From contig NZ_JAMBNV010000001.1 in the NCBI RefSeq assembly GCF_023715245.1, positions 2,046,001-2,110,000 of the forward strand: a stretch of DNA of 64,000 bases. Direction: 5' to 3'. A program made the translations under genes and the position numbers. This document shows, in pieces, positions 9,395-18,194 of this stretch (position 1 is its first letter; each line of letters begins with the position of its first letter). The stretch is from Sporosarcina luteola. Its GTDB lineage: Bacteria; Bacillota; Bacilli; Bacillales_A; Planococcaceae. Under the pieces are notes generated by a model that worked only from the letters and a program-made list of their open reading frames with translations, was not told the DNA's origin and did no database searches.

Positions 9395-9614
9395 GTTGCT
9401 TTCCGTTCCGGCGCTCGCTTTCCGCGGGCACGGCTTGAGCCAATCGAACAGCGAAGGGTTCGCTTTGCCGTATTTCCATGATCTTTGCGGAAATTAAGGC
9501 ATCCGCCCTAGAGAAGGCCCATGCTCCCAACGCTTTGCTTTTGGTCGCAGATGCCGTTCTCCGTAACGGCATGTGCTATTCCCGCAGGAGTCGAGCGCCT
9601 GCACTCCAAGCAAC
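9395..9614 (-). repeat. ~220-bp dispersed repeat, family A, copy 1
   Basis: Its ends form imperfect inverted repeats (GTTGCTT...GGCGCTCG.CT.C.GCGGG on both sides). The interior matches the reverse complement of copy 2 at 9752-9970, including AATCGAACAGCGAAGGGTTCG and AAATTAAGGCATCCG. Elements of this form (short GGAGCGGAAGGCG-like ends, no open frame) are common between genes in Bacillaceae and Planococcaceae. The two copies and the 137 bases between them fill the otherwise gene-free 9226-10048. Open frames crossing it are spurious. Confidence 0.7.
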
Positions 9615-9751
9615 AGGTGCGGCTAAGTAATTAGAAATGAATATGAAAAGCAGTCATATTTTTTTATCGGTTTTTTTATTGAAAACCATTAGTTCGATAA
9701 GAAATATTATTTTTGATTATAAAAAGAGAAACAACTTTCCGGGATGTTTTT

Positions 9752-9970
9752 CGATTGGAGCGGAAGGCGGCGACTCCTGGGGGATCAGCGAAAGCCGTTA
9801 CGAAGAACGGTTTTTGCGAGTAAAAGTGTAGCGTTACGAGCAGGAAGGCCAAAACGGATGCCTTAATTTCTGCAAAAAAACGCAGAAATTAAGGCAAATC
9901 GAACCCTTCGCTGTTCGATTGGCTCACCGCCCGCCCCCCCCGGAAAGCGTCCGCCTGAAGCGGAAATCGA
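9752..9970 (+). repeat. ~220-bp dispersed repeat, family A, copy 2 (inverted)
   Basis: It starts CGATTGGAGCGGAAGGCGGC and ends with the near-complement ...GCCTGAAGCGGAAATCG. It lies in the opposite orientation to copy 1. It holds its own internal hairpin (CCTTAATTTCTGC ... GCAGAAATTAAGG, about 9861-9894) that copy 1 lacks. Confidence 0.7.
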
Positions 9971-10013
9971 TGGTTGCAATATGCTTGAAGATCCGATCAA
10001 GTCATTCAACACA

Positions 10014-10045
10014 CAAAAAGCCTGACAATAGTGCCAGGCTTTTTG
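10014..10045 (-). terminator. Terminator after fadH
   Basis: On the minus strand AAAAGCCTGGCA, loop, TGTCAGGCTTTTTG, immediately downstream of the fadH stop. Confidence 0.8.
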
Positions 10046-10048
10046 CAA

Positions 10049-10807
10049 TTAGAACGGATACTGATTCAACCACTGTCCGCCGTCTAGTGTGACGATTTCA
10101 CCGTTCATGTAGGAGGCTTTGTCGGACATGATGAACGCGGCTAGTTCGGCGATTTCTTCCGGTTTGCCTACACGTCCTAGTGGAACTGAATTGATAGTTC
10201 TTTTCACCGCATCTTCAGATTGGAATAAGCGTTCCGCTCCACCTGTACGCTCGATAGGACCAGGTGCAATTCCATTCACCCTGAAACCGAATTTCCGTCC
10301 CCATTCCACTGCAAGCGTGCGAGTCAACGACATGACGCCCGCCTTTGCAGCAGCCGAATGGACAACTCCCGGACCCGCATCCCATGCATATGTTGCAAGC
10401 ATGTTCAAAATAGCCCCTTTTTGCCCTTTTTTAATCCAGTAATTGCCGACTGCACTTGTACAATAGAAGGTTCCGTTCAGTACGATGTCAATGACTGATT
10501 TCCATCCATTCGGAGAAAGTTCTTCCGCATGGACTAGAAAGTTTCCGGCGGCATTGTTTACAAGTCCATCGATTCTCCCGAATTTTCCTTCCGCAAACTC
10601 CACCATGCCTTGTACGTTTTCAATGTTGCGAACGTCCATTTGATAAGTATGTGCACGGTCCCCAATTTCTTTCCGCGCATCTTCCAATCTGTCTTCGTCC
10701 CGTCCTGTGATGATGACTTGTGCGCCTTCATCGGCAAATCTCTTTGCCATATATTTCCCCATTCCGCTTGATCCACCCGTTACAATAATCACTTTGTCCG
10801 TAAACAT
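10049..10807 (-). CDS. fadH: 2,4-dienoyl-CoA reductase, SDR family (FadH/YkuF)
   Basis: 252 residues. The NADPH-binding motif GGSSGMGK is at residues 11-18, then NNAAGN near 86. A DECR-type active-site region YAWDAGPGVVHSAAAKAG replaces the usual YxxxK, as in 2,4-dienoyl-CoA reductases. It ends in LDGGQWLNQYPF, very like B. subtilis FadH. It reduces 2,4-dienoyl-CoA during oxidation of unsaturated fatty acids. I start at the ATG at 10807, with TGGGGGAT just upstream; the ATG four codons earlier would overlap that site. Upstream the sequence GAATGAATATTCACTCATT (about 10826-10844) is a strong palindrome and a good candidate operator for a TetR-type (FadR-like) repressor. Confidence 0.88.
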   Translation of the reverse strand: MFTDKVIIVTGGSSGMGKYMAKRFADEGAQVIITGRDEDRLEDARKEIGDRAHTYQMDVRNIENVQGMVEFAEGKFGRIDGLVNNAAGNFLVHAEELSPNGWKSVIDIVLNGTFYCTSAVGNYWIKKGQKGAILNMLATYAWDAGPGVVHSAAAKAGVMSLTRTLAVEWGRKFGFRVNGIAPGPIERTGGAERLFQSEDAVKRTINSVPLGRVGKPEEIAELAAFIMSDKASYMNGEIVTLDGGQWLNQYPF

Positions 10808-10825
10808 ATAATCCCCCATTTCTTA

Positions 10826-10845
10826 TGAATGAATATTCACTCATA
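10826..10845. promoter_or_regulatory. Palindromic TGAATGAATATTCACTCA operator candidate upstream of fadH
   Basis: A near-perfect palindrome, TGAATGAATATTCACTCA, lies about 20-40 bases upstream of the fadH start. B. subtilis FadR is known to bind TGAATGAnTAnTCATTCA-like sites in front of fatty-acid degradation genes; the match in form is close. From this I infer derepression by long-chain acyl-CoA. Confidence 0.65.
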
Positions 10846-10883
10846 ATTGTAACATAGCATTCTATCGGACGACTACTCAATAT

Positions 10884-10935
10884 AAAAAAGACTTTCTTCT
10901 AACAGGCAAATGCCTGCGTTAAAAGAAAGTCTTCT
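10884..10935 (-). terminator. Long terminator after the GGDEF/EAL gene
   Basis: On the minus strand GAAGACTTTCTTTT, an inner CAGGCATTTGCCTG hairpin, then AGAAGAAAGTCTTTTTT. Confidence 0.8.
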
Positions 10936-10941
10936 CACACC

Positions 10942-12648
10942 TTACGCAAAATACTTTTCCACGATTTCCGAGGCCGGAACTGCTTTGCTAAATAAAAAAC
11001 CTTGTGCTTTATGACAATCAGCCTCTTTTAAAATTTTCGCCTGCAAATCCTTTTCAACGCCTTCAGCAATGACTTGCATGCCTAGGTTGTGGGCTAGATT
11101 AATGATTGTTTTGGCAATCGCTTCATTCTTTTCATCCAATTCTATGTCTTTGATAAACGAGCGATCAATTTTAATGATATCAATTGGATATTGCTTTAAA
11201 TAACTGAGTGAAGAATAACCAGTTCCGAAGTCATCGACTGAAATCGTTACACCGATCTGCTTCAATTTTTGCAAGGTTGAAAGCGTATCCTTCATATTCA
11301 TCAAGGCAGACTCAGTAATCTCCACTTCGAATGAGGATGGATGGATCCCATGCTTCTCAATGATTTGTTTTGCTTTCTCAGCAAATTCTCCGACTTGAAA
11401 TTGCTTAGGAGATATATTCACTGCAATTCGGACAGGTCGGAACTGCTTATCTTGCCATTCCTTTAACTGTGCACATACAACTTCCAACACCCAATCACCG
11501 ATTGAATGGATCAGACCCGATTCTTCTGCCAGCGGAATGAACTGGGCTGGTGAAACGAAACCGAATTTCCGATTATTCCATCGTAACAGCGCTTCGAAGC
11601 TGTCGATTTCACCCGTTTTCAAATTCACTTGCGGCTGATAGTGGAGTTCCAGCTCATTAAATTCGATAGCTCGGCGCAAATGGGCTTCCATTAATGCCGT
11701 ATCAGTGAAAGCCGTATTCATCTCTTCCCGGTAAAAACGATAATGGGAACGACCACGCTCTTTTACGAACCTAACGGCTTGCTCGGCTTTTTGAAGCAGT
11801 TCCTCCAATTCCGTTCCGTCCTCAGGATAGACCGATATGCCGATTGAAGACGAAAGGAAATATTCCTGATGATTAAAATAGAATGGCTTCGTGAAATCAC
11901 TCATGATCTTCTGTGTGAGCTTCTCTGTTTTTTCGATTGAGTGGTTTTGCAGCAGGATGATATATTCATCTCCGCCATTTCTATATAGTTTTCCCCCTTT
12001 AGGAGTAACTAGTTTAATGCGATCTGCAATCATTTTCAGAATTTCGTCAGCGCCGTTTCTACCGATTGAATCGTTGATTGTATTGAAACGATCCAAATCC
12101 AAATGGATTAATGAAAGTTGTTCATCACTTCGAAAGGCATATTCAGCGTCAGCATCAAAATGCTCTTTCAATGCACGTCTGTTCCATAAACCCGTCAATT
12201 GATCATGATAGGAAAGGAATAATAATCTCTCATTGTTTTTGTGGTGAAAGGAAGTATCTCTCAAAATCAAATGGATTTCCTTTATATCTCCACGTATAGC
12301 AACAGGGATTGTCTTGACATATGTTGATAAATATTTGCCCCTCTTATGAAAGAACTTGATTCCTTCCATTTCAATAGACTCGCCGGAAAACGCTCGTGTT
12401 AGAAAGTCATTAAACTCTTTGTTTTTATCTTCGCCGATCAAATCGAGAATGGCACGACCCGTCAATTCTTTTAATCGGTAACCGAACGCTTTATGGACAG
12501 CGATATTCGCATATAAAATACGTCCACTCAAATTAATTGTAATAATCGGGTCCAAGTTATGATCGATGACAGACTTGTACTTATGTTCAAATTCCAATCT
12601 TTTGTTGCGTTCCATCATCAATTCATCCCGCAGTCTGTTATTGTCCAT
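10942..12648 (-). CDS. PAS-GGDEF-EAL protein (cyclic di-GMP turnover)
   Basis: 568 residues and no membrane segment. A short N-terminal helix leads to a PAS domain (~20-135), a GGDEF domain (~150-310, motif GGDEY) and an EAL domain (~325-565). The EAL domain keeps EALLRW, the N-x-SPKQF region, ESALM, DDFGTGYSSL, KIDRSFI and EGVE, so phosphodiesterase activity is likely. The GGDEY variant may be a weak or regulatory cyclase. I start at the ATG at 12648, preceded by GGAGG five bases away, rather than upstream starts. It is a single-gene unit with its own terminator; the PAS ligand is unknown. Confidence 0.88.
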   Translation of the reverse strand: MDNNRLRDELMMERNKRLEFEHKYKSVIDHNLDPIITINLSGRILYANIAVHKAFGYRLKELTGRAILDLIGEDKNKEFNDFLTRAFSGESIEMEGIKFFHKRGKYLSTYVKTIPVAIRGDIKEIHLILRDTSFHHKNNERLLFLSYHDQLTGLWNRRALKEHFDADAEYAFRSDEQLSLIHLDLDRFNTINDSIGRNGADEILKMIADRIKLVTPKGGKLYRNGGDEYIILLQNHSIEKTEKLTQKIMSDFTKPFYFNHQEYFLSSSIGISVYPEDGTELEELLQKAEQAVRFVKERGRSHYRFYREEMNTAFTDTALMEAHLRRAIEFNELELHYQPQVNLKTGEIDSFEALLRWNNRKFGFVSPAQFIPLAEESGLIHSIGDWVLEVVCAQLKEWQDKQFRPVRIAVNISPKQFQVGEFAEKAKQIIEKHGIHPSSFEVEITESALMNMKDTLSTLQKLKQIGVTISVDDFGTGYSSLSYLKQYPIDIIKIDRSFIKDIELDEKNEAIAKTIINLAHNLGMQVIAEGVEKDLQAKILKEADCHKAQGFLFSKAVPASEIVEKYFA

Positions 12649-12868
12649 GAATGCCTCCATGCATGTCGCTGCTCCTATGTACAATAATTTTGTTTATAGA
12701 CGCCGAAACAGATTTTTCTACTTTATTTTACAAGTATACCTTTATATTCGACAAAAAAATAGCCGTTCGCAAAAATTTCGGTTTTCTTATTCAAATTGCT
12801 TTTAAAATTTTTTAAGAAGCAGTATGATAGGGTTGAATGGAATTTATATCGTAAAGAGGGGGAATCAA

Positions 12869-13330
12869 TTGAAAAAAGAAGAAACGGTGCGTCAACTTGC
12901 CATTGCAATTTATACTGTAAACAGGCATGCGAAAACAGCAACGAATAATCGTGAACTTTATACATTAAAAAACAAAGCGATCCAAAGGCTGTTGCAGTCG
13001 GGCGACGCAAATAAAATCGGCTTGCATTTTGTCGACAATCCTCAGCTTAGCCAACAAAGCTCCACTGTGCTCGTAAAGTGCAGCGATTTCCTCTTTCATA
13101 CCTTACCGGAAAAAGACGACTTCACGTCCCTTCCCCATTTAGGCGCACAAGACCAAACTTTCCGTAATCCACAAGAGCGAATGAATTTAAAAACTGCTAA
13201 GGAATTATTGATCGATTTTCTCGGGGAGCAAATTGCACCAAAGAGTGCCAAGAAAAAAACGTTCATCCCAAAACGTCCTAAAGTATCAAACACACAATCG
13301 TTCAGATCATCCTACTTGGATGGAAAATAA
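12869..13330 (+). CDS. ykyB: YkyB family protein
   Basis: 153 residues. The conserved core AIYTVNRHAKTATNNRELYTLK, KIGLHFVDNP and LPHLGAQDQTFRNPQ matches B. subtilis YkyB as I remember it; function unknown. The true start is a TTG at 12869, with GAGGGGG six bases upstream; the upstream ATG has no ribosome binding site. It lies near fadH as in B. subtilis. The C-terminal tail is Lys/Arg rich, and no membrane segment is seen. Confidence 0.8.
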   Translation: MKKEETVRQLAIAIYTVNRHAKTATNNRELYTLKNKAIQRLLQSGDANKIGLHFVDNPQLSQQSSTVLVKCSDFLFHTLPEKDDFTSLPHLGAQDQTFRNPQERMNLKTAKELLIDFLGEQIAPKSAKKKTFIPKRPKVSNTQSFRSSYLDGK

Positions 13331-13335
13331 TTAGC

Positions 13336-13385
13336 GGGCTGTTCCGGCAATCAGATCGATTGATTTGCTGAACAGCCCCTTTTTA
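13336..13385 (+). terminator. Terminator after ykyB
   Basis: GGGCTGTTC, an internal imperfect stem, GAACAGCCC followed by CTTTTT. Confidence 0.8.
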
Positions 13386-13412
13386 CTCGCTACTCACGCA
13401 GAAGGAGATGCT

Positions 13413-14285
13413 TTACGTTCGTCTATATTGTTTGTATAAAACCTGCGTTCCTTTTTCACCGTATCCTTCTTCAACAAGCTCGCTGTACATTTCCTTCGCC
13501 AATTGCAGTCCAGGTAAAGGCAAGCTCATTTGCTCCGCTTCCGCCAAAGCGATATTCATATCCTTCAGGAAATGCTTAACGTAAAAACCTGGTTCGAAAT
13601 CCCCTTTGATCATCCGTGGCGCCAAGTTTGAAAGTGACCATGATCCTGCAGCGCCCGAAGAAATGGATTGAAGGACCGTCTCTGCATCGAGTCCAGCTTC
13701 CTTCCCATACGCAATCGCTTCGCATACCCCGATCATGTTTGTCGCAATGGCGATCTGGTTGCACATTTTCGTATGTTGACCAGCACCAGCTTCCCCTTGA
13801 TAGACAATCTGCTTTCCGAATACTTGCAAGAGAGGAAGAACTTCTTTGAACGTCTGTTCATTCCCTCCGCACATAATGGAGAGTGTTCCGTTTTGTGCGC
13901 CTACATCTCCGCCAGAAACTGGTGCGTCAATTGAAGATATCCCTTTCTTTTCAGCTTCAACAGCAATCCGTTTTGCTAATGCAGGACTGGATGTCGTCAT
14001 GTCTATGAGAACCATCCCTTCTCTGGCATTCTCTATAATCCCATCAGCAGAATAATAGACCTCCTCCACATCGGATGGATATCCGACCATCGTCAAAACG
14101 ACATCCGCGGTTGCAGTCGCTTGTCCCGCAGTTTCAGCCCATTGTGCGCCATGCGTAATCAGCGCTTCCGCTTTTTCCTTAGTGCGGGTGAATACGGTCA
14201 CATCGTACTCTGCATTCAATAAATGCTTGACGATGCTACTGCCCATGACCCCTGTTCCGATAAATGCAATCTTCTTTTTCCCCAT
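13413..14285 (-). CDS. ykwC: NAD(P)-dependent beta-hydroxyacid dehydrogenase YkwC
   Basis: 290 residues. A Rossmann motif GTGVMGSS is near residue 10, the substrate-binding DAPVSGGDVGAQNGTLSIMCGG near 120, and the catalytic-lysine region GAGQHTKMCNQIAIATN near 170. This is the 3-hydroxyisobutyrate dehydrogenase family, closest in my recollection to B. subtilis YkwC. The exact substrate is not known; related enzymes act on tartronate semialdehyde, 3-hydroxyisobutyrate or succinic semialdehyde. The start at 14285 has GGAGGG nine bases upstream; the longer frame would add about 40 residues that read as noncoding. Confidence 0.82.
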   Translation of the reverse strand: MGKKKIAFIGTGVMGSSIVKHLLNAEYDVTVFTRTKEKAEALITHGAQWAETAGQATATADVVLTMVGYPSDVEEVYYSADGIIENAREGMVLIDMTTSSPALAKRIAVEAEKKGISSIDAPVSGGDVGAQNGTLSIMCGGNEQTFKEVLPLLQVFGKQIVYQGEAGAGQHTKMCNQIAIATNMIGVCEAIAYGKEAGLDAETVLQSISSGAAGSWSLSNLAPRMIKGDFEPGFYVKHFLKDMNIALAEAEQMSLPLPGLQLAKEMYSELVEEGYGEKGTQVLYKQYRRT

Positions 14286-14332
14286 ATTAATCCCTCCATT
14301 TTTGTTCGCAATATTCATTATAAGCGTTTTGG

Positions 14333-14374
14333 ACAAAAAAAGGAGGACAGATCCTGTAAAGGGTCTGTCCTCAA
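14333..14374 (-). terminator. Terminator after the DUF58/MoxR module
   Basis: On the minus strand GAGGACAGACCC, loop TTTACA, GGATCTGTCCTCC, then TTTTTTT. Confidence 0.85.
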
Positions 14375-14432
14375 AAGGGGGAAATGAGAATGTTGCTGTG
14401 TTCAATTATAATGTCCCCCGTTTCAAAACTTC

Positions 14433-15677
14433 TTAAACCTCTTTTTCAAAAAAAGTTTTTTTAATGTGTTCAATCTCTTGGATGAATGTTGAATGCTCCT
14501 TTTCTGAAGGAGTGCGAGATCCATAACGAACGTCATTATAAATCGATAAAATTAAATCATTCTGCTTCCAACCCATACGCGAAAACCATTCTTTCACAGT
14601 TTCACCATGCATGCGGCTGAAATTGTGTTTTTGCGCTTCTTTCTCGAATTGGAGGAAGGTTTCCCGCACTTCATCCCGTGCAGATGAGTAGTCATACAAC
14701 AACTGACGTTGCTCTTCGGGTTTTGCTTTTCTACCTTTAAATGAAAAGGAGTAGTTTTCTAATCTTTCCACATCACGTTTCTTCCCTTTTCGCATTATGA
14801 GAAGAATAGCGATACTAATCAGTATGACAAATGCTACTGCCAATGAAGTGTATTCAAATATGGAAGATGAGGCACCATAAGTCTCCAATTCCCCCTGCAA
14901 TTCAAAGTCAACGAATCCGCTTTCGGGTTCCACTAAATTTTCTTCGATGAACTTTTCTGCGCCTGATTTGAAATACTCAATGATAGGCTCCATCGTTTTT
15001 CCGAAAAGGGTCAGCACTCCTCCGAAGAGAAAGCCTGCTACACTAATCATACCTCTTCTCACAGGGTCTAAAGTAAATAAGACGACAACATATACAAGTG
15101 ACCCCAATCCGATAATATAACCGAAAACCCTGCCCGCTTCCCTCACCTTGAAATTGCCTAATTGCCTGCTGTTCACGGTAACTGAAATCATCCGTATGAA
15201 AAAATAAAGGAAGGAGGTAACGAGGAACAGGATAATCTGTTGTCTCATCAGAACTTCGGGACTATAATAGGCGAAAAGCAATCGTGCCAGGAAAAACAGA
15301 AAGACAAAAACAAGTGTGTTTACAGTCAAAAATGGCCACCCTTGAATTCTGGATCCATTGAAATTCGCTTGGATTCTCCACAATACATAAACAAAGAAAA
15401 TTAGCATATTCATCAGCGGCGCATTGAAAAGAAGAATCGGGGCCGTAACAACCAGTGCCAAACCTGCGCCGTATCCAAGCGAATAGTCCCGATTATAAAA
15501 CAGGAAAAAGGAAATGATTCCTCCGATGATTGATATGAACAGCCATACATAAGGCATGATGGAACCGGTTTCCCCTAAAAAGAAAATGAATAGATAGGAT
15601 AGGAGGAACATTTCGACAATTAGGCGTTCAGATAAGTTGAATCGGTTCCGGTCTTTTTCATATGTTGATTGTCCCAA
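14433..15677 (-). CDS. Multi-pass membrane protein of MoxR/DUF58 module (DUF4129-like C-terminus)
   Basis: 414 residues with about eight hydrophobic segments between residues 20 and 235 and one more near 280-300. A cytoplasmic C-terminal domain of about 110 residues (LLYDYSSARDEVRETFLQFEKEA...GETVKEWFSRM) resembles DUF4129. The start is a TTG at 15677, giving a 58-base overlap with the DUF58 gene; the overlap makes the exact start uncertain. In other Bacillales the equivalent gene often carries a transglutaminase-like domain, which I do not see here. Last gene of the module. Confidence 0.65.
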   Translation of the reverse strand: MGQSTYEKDRNRFNLSERLIVEMFLLSYLFIFFLGETGSIMPYVWLFISIIGGIISFFLFYNRDYSLGYGAGLALVVTAPILLFNAPLMNMLIFFVYVLWRIQANFNGSRIQGWPFLTVNTLVFVFLFFLARLLFAYYSPEVLMRQQIILFLVTSFLYFFIRMISVTVNSRQLGNFKVREAGRVFGYIIGLGSLVYVVVLFTLDPVRRGMISVAGFLFGGVLTLFGKTMEPIIEYFKSGAEKFIEENLVEPESGFVDFELQGELETYGASSSIFEYTSLAVAFVILISIAILLIMRKGKKRDVERLENYSFSFKGRKAKPEEQRQLLYDYSSARDEVRETFLQFEKEAQKHNFSRMHGETVKEWFSRMGWKQNDLILSIYNDVRYGSRTPSEKEHSTFIQEIEHIKKTFFEKEV

Positions 15678-16828
15678 ATCCTTTCATTCCTTTCATGAGA
15701 ATTGTCCAAGATGACTTCATAGCGTTTAATCCATTGTTTTGCAAGAGCTTTGACACGGTCATTTTCATGACTGATCAAAACGACGGTCTGCGGAAGCTGC
15801 CCATGACTTTCCATATGCCGAAGCATTTCCTCGAAAGGCAATTTTGCATGCTTATCCGATATTTTCGCAAGCATGACCATCACTTTTTGAAATTGCACTT
15901 TACCCGATCCGCTCGGCAGTAATAAATAAGGTTTCGCTCCAAAACTTCGAATATTAATCGCTACTGAATAAGGAATATCATTCTTCATGCAGTAATCCGC
16001 ATACGAAACGAGGCGCTCCACCTTTTTTTCAAAGTCCAAAAAGCCTCTGTCCTTTTCAATCGCGTTCATCATTAAAACGACACTTTGCGAGCTGACAGGC
16101 AGAAATTCCTTTGTTTGCAGCTTCTGCATCCGGGCACTTGCTGTCCAATGGATATGATCAAAACGATCTGTCGGAATGTATTCCCTTGTGCCGATCGGTT
16201 GGAATTCATCCTGGAATAGTGATTGCTTCAGTTCGGTTTCGCCCGGTTTATAAGGTGATGATTTTAATTCCCTGCCAAGCGATGTCACCCTAGGGTACAC
16301 TAAACTTTGATAATATATCGGTTCATTTAGCTCCATATGGACAAATCCGTCTCCGAATAAATGCGGGATTTCCAACATAACCCTTGTCACTCTAGACAAG
16401 CCCCTCTTTTTTCCTTCCAGGGGGATACGGATTTCCACTTTTTTATTCCCGCCTATTGCAAAAGGGACTGTTAAATCATATATTCCGCTGTAGTGTCTCT
16501 TGTTATCCGAACTTGGCGCAACCGCGTCTTCCAAGGAAATAGTTAACGTCCCATTCCATATTGGTACTGTTCCATTTTCGAACTCTAAGACGAGCTCTTC
16601 CCTTTCGCCAATCAGAATCCGTTTCTGCTTTGCTCTAAATGTAACTGAGAGGTGCTGTCCAACCTTCGAAAAATAAATATTCTGGAAGGCGAGCATTGCA
16701 AATACTGCTGCAAAACATGCGGCAAGCCAAACTTGTAAATAAATGAAGGCAAAAATGAAGAAAACTCCAGTGATCGCCATCCCTTGGTGAATCGATCTGA
16801 ACCCATGTTCATAGCGTATCCACTTCAT
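15620..16828 (-). CDS. DUF58 domain protein
   Basis: 402 residues. Two N-terminal membrane helices (~20-55) are followed by a beta-rich region and the DUF58 signature GTREYIPTDRFDHIHWTASAR near residue 215, then a von Willebrand-A-like C-terminal fold. DUF58 proteins are the standard partners of MoxR ATPases. Its ATG overlaps the stop of the MoxR gene (TAATG), with GAGGCG nine bases upstream. Function not established. Confidence 0.88.
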   Translation of the reverse strand: MKWIRYEHGFRSIHQGMAITGVFFIFAFIYLQVWLAACFAAVFAMLAFQNIYFSKVGQHLSVTFRAKQKRILIGEREELVLEFENGTVPIWNGTLTISLEDAVAPSSDNKRHYSGIYDLTVPFAIGGNKKVEIRIPLEGKKRGLSRVTRVMLEIPHLFGDGFVHMELNEPIYYQSLVYPRVTSLGRELKSSPYKPGETELKQSLFQDEFQPIGTREYIPTDRFDHIHWTASARMQKLQTKEFLPVSSQSVVLMMNAIEKDRGFLDFEKKVERLVSYADYCMKNDIPYSVAINIRSFGAKPYLLLPSGSGKVQFQKVMVMLAKISDKHAKLPFEEMLRHMESHGQLPQTVVLISHENDRVKALAKQWIKRYEVILDNSHERNERIWDNQHMKKTGTDSTYLNA

Positions 16829-17763
16829 TAGACTGTCGCCTCAAGTGGTGCTGTAATGGAATTCATGATTTCTTGAAGCACTTCTTCGATCGTCTTTGTC
16901 AATACCCCTTCCGTCGAAAGTTCCATCCGGTGTAATGCGGCTGGTGGAAGGATGTATTTGACATCATCCGGAGTAACGTAATCCCTGCCTTCTATATATG
17001 CTTTCGTCCTGGCAGCCTGAAGAATTGCAAGAGCCGCACGGGAACTTAAGCCAAGCTCCAGGAAAGGATGCTCTCTCGTTGCACGTACGATTTTCAATAT
17101 ATACTTTTCGACATCTGTATGGACTGTCACTTCTGCGGCATCAGCAGACCATGTTCTGACCGTCCTCGCATCGATGATAGCATTCGTCCTGATCTGTCCA
17201 GGGTTCTTGCCGTATTGCCGCAGTATATCATGCTCCTCTTCAAACGATGGATAATCGATGTTCAACTTAAACAAAAATCGATCCAGCTGGGCCGCCGGCA
17301 AAGGAAATGTCCCTTGCTGCGATTCAATTGGATTCTGTGTCGCAATGACCATGAACGGCATCGGCAAGGAAAGCGTTTCACCGTCGATTGTCACTTGCCT
17401 TTCTTCCATCGACTCCAAAAGGCTTGATTGTGTCCGGGGGGTCGCCCTATTTATTTCATCCGCCAATAATATGTTTGTCGAGACCGGGCCGGCCTTCAGG
17501 ATAAATTCCTGCGACTGGGGATTAAAATAGCGGATGCCAGTCACATCCGATGGCAATACATCCGGAGTAAATTGCACACGCTTAAAATCCCCTTTAAAAG
17601 CGTTAGCAAAGCTCTTAGCCATCATTGTTTTACCGGAACCTGGAACACTCTCCAGTAAAACATGTCCCTGTTGTAAAAGTGCGATAAGCATTAAATCGAA
17701 TTCTTTCTCTCTGCCAATTACCGCTTGGTTCAATTCTTTTCGGAAGTCCTTAATCGTTACCAT
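16828..17763 (-). CDS. MoxR-family AAA+ ATPase (second copy)
   Basis: 311 residues. Walker A is VPGSGKT near 40, the sensor/Walker B region is NILLADEINRATPRTQSSLLESMEERQV near 105, and sensor 1 is ATQNPIESQGTF-like (ATQNPIESQQGTFPLPAAQLDRF). This is the complete MoxR core. It is clearly homologous to the partial gene at 1-248. It lies 23 bases downstream of the Spo0E-like gene and overlaps the DUF58 gene. MoxR ATPases are thought to assist maturation of envelope complexes; the target here is unknown. Confidence 0.93.
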   Translation of the reverse strand: MVTIKDFRKELNQAVIGREKEFDLMLIALLQQGHVLLESVPGSGKTMMAKSFANAFKGDFKRVQFTPDVLPSDVTGIRYFNPQSQEFILKAGPVSTNILLADEINRATPRTQSSLLESMEERQVTIDGETLSLPMPFMVIATQNPIESQQGTFPLPAAQLDRFLFKLNIDYPSFEEEHDILRQYGKNPGQIRTNAIIDARTVRTWSADAAEVTVHTDVEKYILKIVRATREHPFLELGLSSRAALAILQAARTKAYIEGRDYVTPDDVKYILPPAALHRMELSTEGVLTKTIEEVLQEIMNSITAPLEATV

Positions 17764-17786
17764 TACTACCCCACCCTTTCTAGTCT

Positions 17787-17957
17787 CTATCCATTCCTTA
17801 GTCCAGGCATTTCTTCCAGGGAATTATATTCATTGATCAATCTATCGAGCATTTCGCTTATAAGTAATGTATCAATTGAAGATAAGCCTTTTATGCCCGC
17901 TACGGTAATCAATTCCTTGCGCGTCGTCTCAATTTGAGCTTCCAGTAAATGTTTCAC
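17787..17957 (-). CDS. Spo0E-family aspartyl-phosphate phosphatase
   Basis: 56 residues. The Spo0E pattern is visible: an amphipathic helix (AQIETTRKELITVA), the GIKGLSS turn, then a second helix with SEMLDRLINEY containing the signature SxxxD. Spo0E proteins dephosphorylate Spo0A-P and so delay sporulation. The start is a GTG at 17957, six bases after GGGAGG. The gene precedes the MoxR-DUF58 module on the same strand, so it may be co-transcribed. A TATAAT box lies about 30 bases upstream. Its size and pattern make the call solid despite its shortness. Confidence 0.82.
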   Translation of the reverse strand: MKHLLEAQIETTRKELITVAGIKGLSSIDTLLISEMLDRLINEYNSLEEMPGLRNG

Positions 17958-18194
17958 ACGCAATACCTCCCGAGTGTAGATATACCTGAATAATAATTAT
18001 ACACGACTTTAGAGAAAACAAGTATCTCAATTTAAGATATTTTACAATAGAATGAAACTTCAATTAACAACAGGTTCTACTACCCTCAGTTTATGCAGAA
18101 TAAATGAAAATACTTTTTTAGAATGAAACACTTTACGTCACGGACTTTTTAAGGCAAACTATAAAAGATAATCTGTTTAAGGAGCTGTTTGATT

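Noticed and set aside
9360-10048. Open frames of 60-70 codons between the small membrane protein and fadH
   Set aside because: They cross the inverted repeats, have no ribosome binding site and resemble no protein.
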